Of a stretch of DNA of 48,346 nucleotides, positions 32,649 to 41,605 are shown piece by piece. The DNA lies in contig CCNB01000018.1 in NCBI GenBank assembly GCA_000824785.1, forward strand, positions 46,165 to 94,510. Direction: 5' to 3'. Within the stretch, counting starts at the first letter, position 1; each line of letters opens with the position of its first letter. A model generated the notes under the pieces. It saw nothing but the letters and a program-made list of their open reading frames with translations, had not been told where the DNA came from and made no database searches. The DNA is from Mesorhizobium plurifarium. Lineage in GTDB: Bacteria; Pseudomonadota; Alphaproteobacteria; Rhizobiales; Rhizobiaceae. Position numbers and translations under genes: made by a program.

Positions 32649-33947
32649 TCAGTGTCTGAGCCTATCGCGCATCGCATACCACAGCATGCCGAGCACATAG
32701 AGCGGACCGCGCAGCGCCGTGCCGCCCGGGAACGGCAGCGGCGTCAGCGTCGAGAACAGGTCGAGCCGCGAGGCATCGCCCGTGATCGCTTCCGCCAGGA
32801 GCTTGCCCGACAGCGTCGACAGGATGACGCCCTTGCCGGAATAGCCATGCGCGAAATAGACCTCGCCATAATGCCCGACATGCGGCAGGCGCGACGTCGT
32901 CACCGACACAAGCCCGCCCCAGGCGTGGTCGATGCGGCAGCCCTTGAGCTGCGGGAAGGTCTTTTCCATGTGGGGCCGCACGAAGCCGGCGATGTCGGCC
33001 GGCGGCGACGGCGTGTAGCGCTCTCCGCCGCCGAACAGCAGGCGGCCGTCCGCCGACATGCGGTAGTAGTTGACGACGAACAGTGTGTCCGAGACCGCGA
33101 CATTGGCCGGAACGACATTGCGCTCGCCCAAAGGCTCGGTGGCGACGATATAGTTGCCGACCGGCATGATGCGGCTGTTGACACGCGGTTCCAGCCCCTT
33201 GAGCAACGCATCGCCCGCCAGCACCACATGCCGGGCGCGGACAGAGCCCTTGTCGGTGAACACCCGGATCGACGGCTCACGCTCCAGCCGGACGGCGACC
33301 GAGTTCTCGTGGATGACGACGCCGGTTGCAGAAGCGGCGCGGGCGAGCCCCAGCGTGTAGTTCAGCGGATGCATATGGCCGCCGAGCCTCTCGTAGACCG
33401 CGCCCTGATAAGGCGTATCCACCATCTGCCGCGCCTGCGAAGCCGACAGGATCTCGACATCGGTGAACTTCATCACCTTGGCGAGGCATTCGGCCTCTTC
33501 CTCGAAGTCGCGCACATCCGAAGCGCTGACGGCGCCGACCAGATGGCCGTTCAGGCGCAAGTCGCATTCGATGCCGTGGCGCTCGATGATGTCGAGCACC
33601 AGTCCGCGCGCCTCGAAGGCGAGGTCGAACATCGCCTTCGCCCGTTCCGGCCCGAAAGACTTGACCAGACCCCTGGCGCCCTTGCGCAGGCCGGGGATCA
33701 TCTGGCCGCCATTGCGGCCCGAGGCGCCCCAGCCGATCTTGCCGCCTTCGAGCAGCACCACCTTAAGGCCACGCTCGGCCGCATGCAGCGCCGCCGAAAG
33801 GCCGGTGCAGCCGCCGCCCACCACCACCAGGTCGGCCTCTACATCGCCGGCTAACGCCGGATGATCGGGCGCCGGATTGGCGGTGGCGACATAATAGGAT
33901 TTGCCGATATCGAGACCGGAATTGAAACCCGTCGAACGCGAAGCCAT
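32649..33947 (-). CDS. puuB: gamma-glutamylputrescine oxidoreductase-like FAD enzyme
   Basis: A 432-residue DAO-fold FAD oxidoreductase. The FAD motif VVVGGGCTGLSAALHAAERG lies near residues 41-60. The N-terminal SYYVATAN, GASGRNGGQ and the C-terminal block ALRGPLYVLGMLWYAMRDRL correspond position by position to E. coli PuuB as I remember it. It would oxidise gamma-glutamylated putrescine (or another gamma-glutamyl amine) to the aldehyde. The ATG at 33947 with AAGGTG before it is preferred to a GTG at 33953 that overlaps the preceding stop. It is coupled to the PuuA-like gene before it. Confidence 0.85.
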   Translation of the reverse strand: MASRSTGFNSGLDIGKSYYVATANPAPDHPALAGDVEADLVVVGGGCTGLSAALHAAERGLKVVLLEGGKIGWGASGRNGGQMIPGLRKGARGLVKSFGPERAKAMFDLAFEARGLVLDIIERHGIECDLRLNGHLVGAVSASDVRDFEEEAECLAKVMKFTDVEILSASQARQMVDTPYQGAVYERLGGHMHPLNYTLGLARAASATGVVIHENSVAVRLEREPSIRVFTDKGSVRARHVVLAGDALLKGLEPRVNSRIMPVGNYIVATEPLGERNVVPANVAVSDTLFVVNYYRMSADGRLLFGGGERYTPSPPADIAGFVRPHMEKTFPQLKGCRIDHAWGGLVSVTTSRLPHVGHYGEVYFAHGYSGKGVILSTLSGKLLAEAITGDASRLDLFSTLTPLPFPGGTALRGPLYVLGMLWYAMRDRLRH

Positions 33948-33949
33948 GG

Positions 33950-35320
33950 TCACACCTTGAGCAGCAGGTGGTCGCGCTCCCAGGACGTCACGACGCTCTG
34001 GAACAGGTCGAGCTCGACGCTCTTCACACGCAGGTAAGTCTGGAAGAAGTCCTCGCCGAGCAGCGCTCGCACGGGCTCGCAGGCGGCGAAACGGTCGAGC
34101 GCTTCCTCCATCGTCTTTGGCAGCGTGCTCTTGCTTTTATAGGCATTGCCGAAGGCCTCTTCCGAGCGCGCAAGCTTCTCCTCGATGCCGAGATAGCCGG
34201 CAATCAGCGAGCCGGCCATGGCGAGATAGGGATTGGCGTCCGCCCCAGGCAGCCGGTTCTCGATGCGGCGCGCGGCGCGTCCGCCCAGCGGCACGCGCAG
34301 TCCGCAGGAGCGGTTGTCGTGCGACCACTCGATGTTGGCTGGCGCGCTATGGCCGGGCCGGATGCGCCGGTACGAATTCGCATGCGGCGCAAACAGCGGC
34401 ATGATTTCGGGGATATATTTCTGCAGGCCGCCGATGAAATGCGAGAACATCTCGCTGTCTTCGCCGTCCTCGCCGGCAAACAGGGGCTCGCCCTTCCGGT
34501 CCACGATCGACATGTGCAGATGCATCGCGCTGCCGGCCTGCGCGGCGATCGGCTTAGCCATGAAGGTGGCGTGCATGCCGTTCGCCTGCGCGATCTGCCG
34601 CGCCAGGCGCTTGAACAGAAGCACCTGGTCGGCGAGCGTCAGCGGATCGCCATGAAGCAGATTGATTTCGAGCTGCGCCGTGCCGGATTCGTGGATCAGC
34701 GTCTCAACCGGCAGGCCGGTGACGGCGGCATGCTCATAGAGGCGCCGCGTCACGGCTTCGAACTCTTCCATCGCCTGCATGTCGTAAGGATGCTGCACGC
34801 TTTCCGGCCGGCCGTTGTGCCCCACCGGCGCCGTGATCGGACGATCCGGATCGGGATTTGGCGCCGTCAGATAGAATTCGAGTTCCGGCGCCATCACCGC
34901 GCGCCAGCCGCGCTGGTCGTAAAGGTCGAGCACGGCTTTCAGCACATGGCGCGGCGAAGCCATCCAGGGCCGGTCGTCCATGTGGAACGTGTCGGCGAAA
35001 ACATAGGCTCGGCCCGCGCTGCCGGGCGCAAGGCAGAGGCTCGAAACGTCCGGCACCATGCGCATGTCCGGATCCTGATAGGCGAAGCCTTCGTCGATGG
35101 AGCCGGAATAGCGGCCATCTATGGCGACCAGGAAGGCGCTGCTCGGCAGATAGAGCGCGCGGTCGTCGAGCGACTTGAGGAACTTGGCCACCGGCAAAGT
35201 CTTGCCGCGCAGCACGCCGTTGACGTCGGGCACGAAGCATTCGACTTCATTGATCGCGTGCGTCTTCAGCCAGCTTTGCGTGTCCGCGCCGGGGATTGAA
35301 ATGTTCAGATTGTCAGGCAT
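33950..35320 (-). CDS. puuA: gamma-glutamylputrescine synthetase-like glutamine synthetase
   Basis: A 456-residue glutamine-synthetase-fold ligase. It contains DVNGVLRGK near residue 32, APELEFYL, the metal/nucleotide motif MHLHMSI and PHANSYRRIRPGHSAP. It groups by context with PuuA, which attaches glutamate to an amine such as putrescine using ATP. The next gene is PuuB-like and overlaps or abuts it. The importer upstream is PotABCD-like, so polyamine uptake and use is the simplest reading. The ribosome site is weak. The true amine substrate is not shown. Confidence 0.85.
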   Translation of the reverse strand: MPDNLNISIPGADTQSWLKTHAINEVECFVPDVNGVLRGKTLPVAKFLKSLDDRALYLPSSAFLVAIDGRYSGSIDEGFAYQDPDMRMVPDVSSLCLAPGSAGRAYVFADTFHMDDRPWMASPRHVLKAVLDLYDQRGWRAVMAPELEFYLTAPNPDPDRPITAPVGHNGRPESVQHPYDMQAMEEFEAVTRRLYEHAAVTGLPVETLIHESGTAQLEINLLHGDPLTLADQVLLFKRLARQIAQANGMHATFMAKPIAAQAGSAMHLHMSIVDRKGEPLFAGEDGEDSEMFSHFIGGLQKYIPEIMPLFAPHANSYRRIRPGHSAPANIEWSHDNRSCGLRVPLGGRAARRIENRLPGADANPYLAMAGSLIAGYLGIEEKLARSEEAFGNAYKSKSTLPKTMEEALDRFAACEPVRALLGEDFFQTYLRVKSVELDLFQSVVTSWERDHLLLKV

Positions 35321-35739
35321 TGGTCATGTCCGTACGAAGGAGAGATCGCTTCGGCGGGCATGTCCGTTCCGGGTAGGGCGTTATCTAAGCTGCGTTATCC
35401 GAGGACGGACGCCCGCCTGATGACCGGCCGAAAGGCCGGGTCCAGCGCGTCTTGCACCCCTTCGGTCCAGCCGTCGCGAACGACATGCGAGCCGACCTTC
35501 GTCTCCTCCGCGCGCTGCAGGTTCTCGTGGCGGCAGCAGCGCATGATCAGTGATGTCCCGCCGAGGCGCGGTTCCTTGCGGCCGATATCTTGGCTTGCGA
35601 CAAAGCAATACCGCCGGCAAGAATCGTATGCCTGACGCGGTATTGTTGTTCTAGAGCCTGCATGACGGGTCTCATCAAGGTGAAGCCTATGATTTGACCG
35701 ATCATCGTTGCCGATGCAAGTCCGCGTTGCTGGTCCAAC
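35321..35739 (-). other. gap with a possible gene remnant
   Basis: No complete gene can be supported in this 419-base stretch. On the minus strand a frame runs open from the SDR end to a stop at 35395-35397. Its last ~60 codons read like protein (for example GRKEPRLGGTSL and HVVRDGWTEGVQDAL, ending RRASVLG), but it lacks a credible start and ribosome site. A second frame at 35547-35738 is also open. This may be the tail of a decayed gene; I do not recognise the family. Confidence 0.25.
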
Positions 35740-36501
35740 TCAGCCGATGCTCTCGCCGCCGTCGACCACCAGCGCCTGTCCCGTCATGAAAGACGAACGA
35801 TCCGAGACGAGGAACAGGATCGCCTCCGCGATCTCCTGCGCGCTCGCCCAGCGCCCCATCGGGATCTTGGTGCGGACATAGTTTTCGATCGCATCGCGTC
35901 CGCCCATCTGGGCGATGAACGGCGCGTTGAAAGGCGTGTCGACCCAGCCCGGGCAGAGCGCGTTGATGCGCACATTGTGCTTGGCGTAGTCGAGCGACAT
36001 CTGCCGGGTCATCGCCACCACGGCATGCTTGGAGGTAGCATAGGCGATCATCTCGCGGTCGTAGAACACCCCGGAATTGGACGCCGTGTTGAGGATGACG
36101 CCCCCGCCCTGCGCGATCATCGAAGGCATCACGGTCTTCGCCGCCAGGAACTGCGCCCGCACGTTGATCCGCCACGATGCGTCCATCCCATCCGTGCCCA
36201 CTTCGGTCAGCGTGCCGCCGACCTGGATGCCGGCATGGCTGTGCAGGATGTCGATACGGCCATGCTTACTGAGCGTTCCCTCTATGAGGCCCTCGACGGC
36301 CGTATCGTCGCCGACATCGGTGGCGACGGCCTCGGCGCGGCCGCCGGCTTCGCGGATGTCGGAAGCGGTGGCTTCGCCGGCCGCCGGATCGCGGTCGGCG
36401 ATGACCACGAGCGCTCCTTCCCGCGCCATGATCATCGCGCCGGCGCGCCCGATGCCCGATCCAGCGCCCGTGACGATGGCGATGCGGTCTTTCAAGATCA
36501 T
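35740..36501 (-). CDS. SDR-family oxidoreductase in the polyamine region
   Basis: A 253-residue classical short-chain dehydrogenase. It has GAGSGIG near the N-terminus, ILNTASNSG with the catalytic serine, YATSK with Y/K, and the family C-terminus GQALVVDGGESIG. It starts 11 bases after the PotC-like permease stop, without a strong ribosome site (weak GAAAG), so it is likely translated from the importer mRNA. Its substrate is not known; it could reduce or oxidise an intermediate of amine catabolism. Confidence 0.9.
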   Translation of the reverse strand: MILKDRIAIVTGAGSGIGRAGAMIMAREGALVVIADRDPAAGEATASDIREAGGRAEAVATDVGDDTAVEGLIEGTLSKHGRIDILHSHAGIQVGGTLTEVGTDGMDASWRINVRAQFLAAKTVMPSMIAQGGGVILNTASNSGVFYDREMIAYATSKHAVVAMTRQMSLDYAKHNVRINALCPGWVDTPFNAPFIAQMGGRDAIENYVRTKIPMGRWASAQEIAEAILFLVSDRSSFMTGQALVVDGGESIG

Positions 36502-36512
36502 GGATTGGTCTT

Positions 36513-37325
36513 TCAAGGCGATGGTTTCCGTCGGCCGAGCTGCCATTGGGCGAGGAGCACGAGCAGGACCGACGCGCAGAGCACGATCGTCGCGATGGCA
36601 TTGATCTCCGGCGTCACGCCGCGCCGGATCGAGGCGAAGACGTAGATCGGCAAGGTCGTCTGCGCACCGGCGACGAAGAAGGCGATGATGAAATCGTCGA
36701 AGGAGAAGGTGAAGGCGAGCAGGAAGCCGGCGATCACCGCCGGCATGATCTGCGGCAGCACGATCGAGCGGAACGTCGTCAGCGGCGTGGCGTAGAGATC
36801 GCTCGAGGCCTCGACCAGGTTGCGGTCGAGGCTCGCAAGCCGCGTGCCGACGATCATCGTCACCAGCGCCATCGAGAACAGGCCGTGCGCGGCGATGATC
36901 GAGCCATAGCCGAGCGAAAGGCGCGGCGGCTGGTCGGTCGGCCACAGCGAAGCGAGGAACGGATTGACGACGGCGAAGAGCTGCACCAGCGCCACCAGCG
37001 TCGAGATGCCAATGACGACGCCGGGAACGACGATCGCGGCGCCCAGCAGCGCGTCGAAGAGCGCCCGCGTTCGCGCGCCGACGCGCTGCAGTCCGAGCGC
37101 TGCGGCCGTGCCGCAGAAGGCCGCGAGCAGCGCGCTGGTCGTGGCGATGAACAGGCTGTTCTTCAGCGCCTCGACCAGGAAGGGATTGGACAGCGCCTTG
37201 CCGTACCATTGTACGGAGAAGCCGGTGAACTCGCTGGCATGGTGGCCGGCATTGAAGGAGAACAGCACGACCAGCGCGATCGGCAGATAGAGGAACGCAA
37301 AAACGGCAACGACGAAGGCGCGCAT
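36513..37325 (-). CDS. polyamine-type ABC transporter permease (PotC type)
   Basis: A 270-residue inner-membrane permease. It has six predicted helices and the EAA loop LVEASSDLYATPLTTFRSI followed by LPQIMPAV. The segment FSFDDFIIAFFVAG is diagnostic for PotC/PotI proteins. Its start shares one base with the partner permease stop. Confidence 0.92.
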   Translation of the reverse strand: MRAFVVAVFAFLYLPIALVVLFSFNAGHHASEFTGFSVQWYGKALSNPFLVEALKNSLFIATTSALLAAFCGTAAALGLQRVGARTRALFDALLGAAIVVPGVVIGISTLVALVQLFAVVNPFLASLWPTDQPPRLSLGYGSIIAAHGLFSMALVTMIVGTRLASLDRNLVEASSDLYATPLTTFRSIVLPQIMPAVIAGFLLAFTFSFDDFIIAFFVAGAQTTLPIYVFASIRRGVTPEINAIATIVLCASVLLVLLAQWQLGRRKPSP

Positions 37326-38269
37326 CAGATCAGGTCCACCCGGCGTGCGCCCGAAAGCCGGGTCGAGATGCGGTTGGCGACGATCAGCACCACGACCGAG
37401 ACCAGCACCAGCGTGATGGCGATGGCCGATCCGAATGGCCAGTTGCGTGATTGCAGGAAGAGATCGACCAGCGCGTTGCCGATGAAGAACACCTTGCCGC
37501 CGCCGAGCAGCGTCGGGATCAGATATTCGCCGAGCAGCAGGATCATCACCAGCGAGAAGCCGGTCATCACGCCGGGCAATGACAACCGCAGTGTCACGCC
37601 GAGGAAGGTCGACACAGGTGTCGCACCGAGATCGGCGGAGGCTTCCAGCAGGCGGCGGTCGAGCCGTTCGAGGCTGACATAGATCGGCAGGATCATCAGC
37701 GGCAGATAGCCGTAGACGATGCCGAGCAGCACCGCGCCCGGCGTGTTGATCAGCCTCAGGTCCTCGATGCCGACATAGGCGAGCAGGGCCGGAATGCCGC
37801 GCCCGCCGAGGATGTACATCCAGGCATAGGTGCGCATCAGAAGGCTGGTCCAGAACGGGATGACGATCAGCGCGAGCAGGATCAGCCGCCAGCGATCAGG
37901 CGCCCGCAGCGCCAGATAGTAGGCGACCGGATAGGCGACGAGCAGGCAGGCCAAGGCACCGACCGGCGCCAGCACCATCGTGTTCCAGAAGGCGGTCGCC
38001 CGCGCCGGCAAGTTGGCGTATTGCGCAAAGGTGAGCGCGGCCTGATAGCCGCCCTCCGGCGCACGCTCGCCGACGCTGAAGATGGCGATGGCGACGAAGG
38101 GCAGCACCAGGAAGACGACCAGCCACAGCGCCGCCGGGGCGAGCAGCAGCGCCGTCACGAGGTTTTTGCGAAAGAGACTGCGGCGCATCGGGAAAGCCGG
38201 TTGGGAGCCGGCGGGCATTTGCCCGCCGGTCGCATTGTCTGGATCGGGTTTGTGACCGGTCTCGCTCAA
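37325..38269 (-). CDS. polyamine-type ABC transporter permease (PotB type)
   Basis: A 314-residue inner-membrane permease. A hydrophilic N-terminus of about 35 residues precedes the first helix (LLLAPAALWLVVFLVLPF). The EAA loop LLEASADLGATPVSTFLG, followed by LRLSLPG, is the PotB pattern. It overlaps the binding-protein stop by four bases (ATGA). Confidence 0.92.
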   Translation of the reverse strand: MSETGHKPDPDNATGGQMPAGSQPAFPMRRSLFRKNLVTALLLAPAALWLVVFLVLPFVAIAIFSVGERAPEGGYQAALTFAQYANLPARATAFWNTMVLAPVGALACLLVAYPVAYYLALRAPDRWRLILLALIVIPFWTSLLMRTYAWMYILGGRGIPALLAYVGIEDLRLINTPGAVLLGIVYGYLPLMILPIYVSLERLDRRLLEASADLGATPVSTFLGVTLRLSLPGVMTGFSLVMILLLGEYLIPTLLGGGKVFFIGNALVDLFLQSRNWPFGSAIAITLVLVSVVVLIVANRISTRLSGARRVDLI

Positions 38270-39429
38270 GCCGACTTGAAGCGCGCCATCAGCTCGGCGC
38301 GGCCCGGATCGGTCAGCGTCGCGGCGGCGCCGAACTCCAGCGGCTTCAGCAGGTCGGCCGCCGGATAGAGGATCGGGTTGTCCAGCACTTCCTTGGGCAG
38401 CAGCGCGTTGACCCGCGCATCGGTCGAGGGCGCGCCATTGGCCAGATGCTCCTTCACCGCGACCTTCGGGTTCATCAGGTAGTTGAGCAGCGCATAGCCG
38501 GCCGGCTTGTTCGGCGCGTCCTTCGGGATGGCGTAGAAGTCGGTCCAGATCTCGCCGCCTTCCTTGCCGAGCACATAGGCGATCTCGGGGATGTCGCGAT
38601 GAAGCTGCGCGCCGTCATTGGTCCAGCACATCGTCATCCAGGCATCGCCGGCGCGCATTCCCGGCTGGTAGTCGCTCGACACCGCGAACAGATGCGGCTT
38701 GACCTTGAGCAGCAGCTCCTCGGCCTTGGCGAGCTCGTCCTGCTTCAGCGAGTTGAACGAGTAGCCGTAATATTTCAGCGCATTGCCGATCGTGGTCAGC
38801 TGATAGTCATGCACCATGGTTCGGCCGTCGCCCTCGGCCATCGCGGTATCCCAGAATTCCTTCCAGCTTGACATCGGCTTGCTGAGCTTCTTGGTGTTGA
38901 CGGCGAAGCCAGTCGTGCCCCAGTTCTTCGGCACGGCATAGATCGTGCCGTCGATCGTGCCTTCAGCGGTGAAGCGCGCATCTTCCGACTTGCCGTCGAA
39001 ATTGCCGAGCTTGGCCATGTCCAGCGCCTCGATGATGCCGAGCTTCTTGTAGGTCGAAATCGTGTAGTTGGTCGGCACGAACAGGCTCCAGCCCGAGCCG
39101 CCGGCCTGCAGCTTGGCCAGCATCTCCTCGTTCGATCCGAAGACATTGACCTCGACGGCGACGCCTGTGTCGGCCTTGAAGTTCTCGAAGGTCTGCGGGT
39201 CGTGGTAGTTCGGCCAGGTGGCGATCGACATGCGGTCGCCAAGATTTTCGGCGGCGAAGGCCGGCGTCGGCATGATGCCGAGCTCGCGCGCCATCACCGC
39301 GGTCGCGACGCCGAGGCCGGTGAGGCCAAGGAAGTCGCGCCGGCTGATCGAGCCGCGCTTCAGGCGCATCAACTGGTCGACGAATTTATCCGGGGTTATC
39401 GGCAGTCCGTCACGATAGGATTTCGGCAT
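38266..39429 (-). CDS. polyamine-type ABC transporter substrate-binding protein (PotD type), Tat-exported
   Basis: A 387-residue periplasmic binding protein of the spermidine/putrescine family. A long N-region precedes a twin-arginine motif (SISRRDFLGLTG near residue 27) and a hydrophobic stretch ending FAAEN, indicating Tat export. The mature part begins RMSIATWPNYHDPQTFENFK. The start at 39429 follows GAGGGAAG and lies 20 bases inside the ATPase gene, so the two are coupled. The ligand is probably a polyamine or related amine, by neighbours. Confidence 0.91.
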   Translation of the reverse strand: MPKSYRDGLPITPDKFVDQLMRLKRGSISRRDFLGLTGLGVATAVMARELGIMPTPAFAAENLGDRMSIATWPNYHDPQTFENFKADTGVAVEVNVFGSNEEMLAKLQAGGSGWSLFVPTNYTISTYKKLGIIEALDMAKLGNFDGKSEDARFTAEGTIDGTIYAVPKNWGTTGFAVNTKKLSKPMSSWKEFWDTAMAEGDGRTMVHDYQLTTIGNALKYYGYSFNSLKQDELAKAEELLLKVKPHLFAVSSDYQPGMRAGDAWMTMCWTNDGAQLHRDIPEIAYVLGKEGGEIWTDFYAIPKDAPNKPAGYALLNYLMNPKVAVKEHLANGAPSTDARVNALLPKEVLDNPILYPAADLLKPLEFGAAATLTDPGRAELMARFKSA

Positions 39430-40546
39430 TTTGGTCTTCCCTCTGGTTGGTCCCGTTATTGTTGGCATGCGGAAACGCCAGCGGCGCTCCGGCGGCAAAG
39501 CCGATGGCGACGGGTTCGCCCGGCTGGAAGAGATTGCCCTGGCCGATCACGTGATCGGCCTTGGCGAGCAGTGATCCGATGCCCTGAACCTCGATCGCGT
39601 ACTCCGCCGTCGAGCCCAGGAAGATGCGGTTGCGGACGATGCCTTTCAGGCTGCCGCCTCCGGGCGCCGAGAGGCTGAGCGATTCCGGCCGCAGGCTGAC
39701 CGATACCGCCTCGCCACGGGAGAGCGGCACCCGCTTGCGCGCCGCAATCACCGTGCCGTCGGCGAGCGCGACATCGACGAGGTCGCCGGAAAGACCCGCC
39801 ACCGTGCCGCTCAAGAGATTGGTCTTGCCGACGAAATCGGCGACGAACAGATCGGCCGGCTCGTCATAGATCTCGCTCGGCTGCCCGAGCTGGACGACGC
39901 GGCCGCCATTCATGACGCAGACGAAGTCGCTCATCGACAGCGCCTCCTCCTGGTCGTGAGTGACCAGCACGAAGGTGATGCCGATCTCGCGCTGCAGGTT
40001 CTGCAGCTCGATCTGCATGTCCGTGCGCAGTTTCTTGTCGAGCGCGGCCAGCGGCTCGTCGAGCAAAAGCACCGCCGGCTTGTTGACCAGCGCGCGGGCG
40101 AGCGCCACGCGCTGCTGCTGGCCGCCGGAGAGCTCGTGGATCTTGCGCCGCCCGTAGCCGGCGAGCTGCACCATGGAAAGCGCCTCGCCTGCCCTCTGGC
40201 TGATCTCGCGCGACGACAGGCGCGGCCTCGCCTGACGCAGGCCATACGAGATGTTCTCCTCGACATCGAGATGCGGGAACAGCGCATATTGCTGGAACAC
40301 CATATTGACCGGGCGCCGGTAGGGCGGCGTTCCGGCCATGTCGCGGCCTCGGATCAGCACCTGACCCTCGCTCGGCTGCTCGAAGCCACCGATCATGCGC
40401 AGGCACGTCGTCTTGCCGCAGCCGGAAGGGCCGAGCAGCGCGACGAAGGCGGAAGGCGGGATGGCAAGGTCGATGCCGCTCACCGCGGTGACCGCGCCAT
40501 AGCGCTTGGTGACCGCGCGAAATTCGATATCGGGCACTGCAGTCAA
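39410..40546 (-). CDS. polyamine-type ABC transporter ATP-binding protein (PotA type)
   Basis: A 378-residue ABC ATPase. Walker A GPSGCGKT, signature LSGGQQQRVALARA, Walker B LLLDEPLAALDKKLR and a C-terminal TOBE domain are present. Start choice: a TTG at 40546 has GGAG eight bases upstream, while the ATG at 40582 has no ribosome site and would overlap the divergent LuxR frame head to head. I prefer 40546. It is the first gene of the importer operon on the minus strand. Confidence 0.92.
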   Translation of the reverse strand: MTAVPDIEFRAVTKRYGAVTAVSGIDLAIPPSAFVALLGPSGCGKTTCLRMIGGFEQPSEGQVLIRGRDMAGTPPYRRPVNMVFQQYALFPHLDVEENISYGLRQARPRLSSREISQRAGEALSMVQLAGYGRRKIHELSGGQQQRVALARALVNKPAVLLLDEPLAALDKKLRTDMQIELQNLQREIGITFVLVTHDQEEALSMSDFVCVMNGGRVVQLGQPSEIYDEPADLFVADFVGKTNLLSGTVAGLSGDLVDVALADGTVIAARKRVPLSRGEAVSVSLRPESLSLSAPGGGSLKGIVRNRIFLGSTAEYAIEVQGIGSLLAKADHVIGQGNLFQPGEPVAIGFAAGAPLAFPHANNNGTNQREDQNAEILS

Positions 40547-40610
40547 GCCACGGGCTCCAGCGACAGCGTGAGGCAATGTCATGACGCTAGCAGAGCCAAT
40601 GGTACCTAGT

Positions 40611-40632
40611 ATATACCTCGCAGGTGGTATAT
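40611..40632. promoter_or_regulatory. inverted repeat between the PotA-like and LuxR genes, possible LuxR operator
   Basis: ATATACC-TCGCAGGT-GGTATAT, a 7-base inverted repeat with an inner ACCT-CGC-AGGT palindrome. It sits midway between the divergent starts at 40546 and 40665. The bases are AT-rich for this region. The neighbouring LuxR protein is a candidate binder by position only. Confidence 0.55.
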
Positions 40633-40664
40633 TCAGCCGATTTTATCGTTTAGAGGGGTATGGA

Positions 40665-41477
40665 TTGGCTGCCTCCCGCAGTGACGACTACAATGCCTTG
40701 GCTGCGGTGATAGCCGCCGCGCGCGAGACCGGCGGCGACAATTTCGGCAAGGCGATCGTCGGCTGGCTGCGCGGCCATGTCCGCTTCGACCATTGCGTCA
40801 TCTTCGGCTATCGCGGTGCCGCGCGGCCGCCGCTCCTGTTCGAGACCTTCTCGCCGGCGGAGAGCCACATCTTCGTCGCGCTCTATCAGGACGGGCCCTA
40901 TCTGCTCGACCCGTTCCATCACGCCGCGGTCGAGCGCAAGGAAGGTTTCTGGCGCATGCGCGAACTCGCGCCGGACCGCTTCTATGCCAGCGAGTACTAC
41001 CGCTCCTACTACAGCCAGACCAAACTCGCTGAAGAGGTCGGCTTCTTCGTGCCGCTGGCCGGCAAGGATGCGCTGGTGCTGTCGCTGATGCGGCTGCGCG
41101 CCACCGGACCATTCGGAACGGCGGATGCCAGGCTGTTGCGCGACATGGCGCCGGCGGTGATCGGCTTCTGCAGGCAGCGCTGGCCCGCTTTGCCCGCCGA
41201 CGAGGTTGCGGCCCAGCCATCCGGCGATGCCGTCGCGATGACCAACGAACTCGACCGGGCGCATATCTGGAAGAGCCTGTCCTTGACCTCGCGCGAAAAG
41301 CAGGTGGTCGACCTGGTGCTTCAAGGGCACTCCACGGAATCGATCGCGAGGGCGCTGCGCATCGTGCCGGGGACCGTCAAGGTCCACCGCCGCAACATCT
41401 ACCGCAAGCTGAAGATCAAGTCGCAGGCCGGTCTCTTCGCCCGCTTCGTCGAGATCATCGACGCGCGGATCGGATAG
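40665..41477 (+). CDS. LuxR-family transcriptional regulator
   Basis: A 270-residue protein. The last ~65 residues are a LuxR/GerE helix-turn-helix (LTSREKQVVDLVLQGHSTES and ARALRIVPGTVKVHRRNIY). The first ~190 residues look like a GAF-type sensor and not an autoinducer domain, and I do not recognise its ligand. The start is most likely TTG 40665, six bases after GAGGGG; an ATG at 40581 would overlap the ATPase gene. It is divergent from the PotABCD-like operon and is the likely regulator of it. Confidence 0.87.
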   Translation: MAASRSDDYNALAAVIAAARETGGDNFGKAIVGWLRGHVRFDHCVIFGYRGAARPPLLFETFSPAESHIFVALYQDGPYLLDPFHHAAVERKEGFWRMRELAPDRFYASEYYRSYYSQTKLAEEVGFFVPLAGKDALVLSLMRLRATGPFGTADARLLRDMAPAVIGFCRQRWPALPADEVAAQPSGDAVAMTNELDRAHIWKSLSLTSREKQVVDLVLQGHSTESIARALRIVPGTVKVHRRNIYRKLKIKSQAGLFARFVEIIDARIG

Positions 41478-41605
41478 CAACCGCGGCCGCCTTGCGGCAG
41501 CTCGCGATGAACGTCTATCGTGCGGCCGAAACGGCCGGCCAGGTATCCCGGCCTCGGATCGAGTGACGAAACAGATTTCAGGACGGATCAGGCAGCGCAG
41601 AGCCA

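Noticed and set aside
35740..37209. Apparent fusion of a permease-like frame with the SDR
   Set aside because: The upstream part is a shifted frame of the PotC-like permease. The SDR has its own ATG at 36501 and the permease is intact in another frame.
40580..40583. Head-to-head overlap of ATPase and LuxR starts at a CATG
   Set aside because: Neither ATG has a ribosome site. TTG starts at 40546 and 40665 have good sites and leave room for a promoter with an inverted repeat.
41523..41537. CGGCCG-AAA-CGGCCG hairpin after the LuxR gene as a terminator
   Set aside because: Stem of only six pairs from a self-complementary hexamer and no T-run; frequent by chance in GC-rich DNA.
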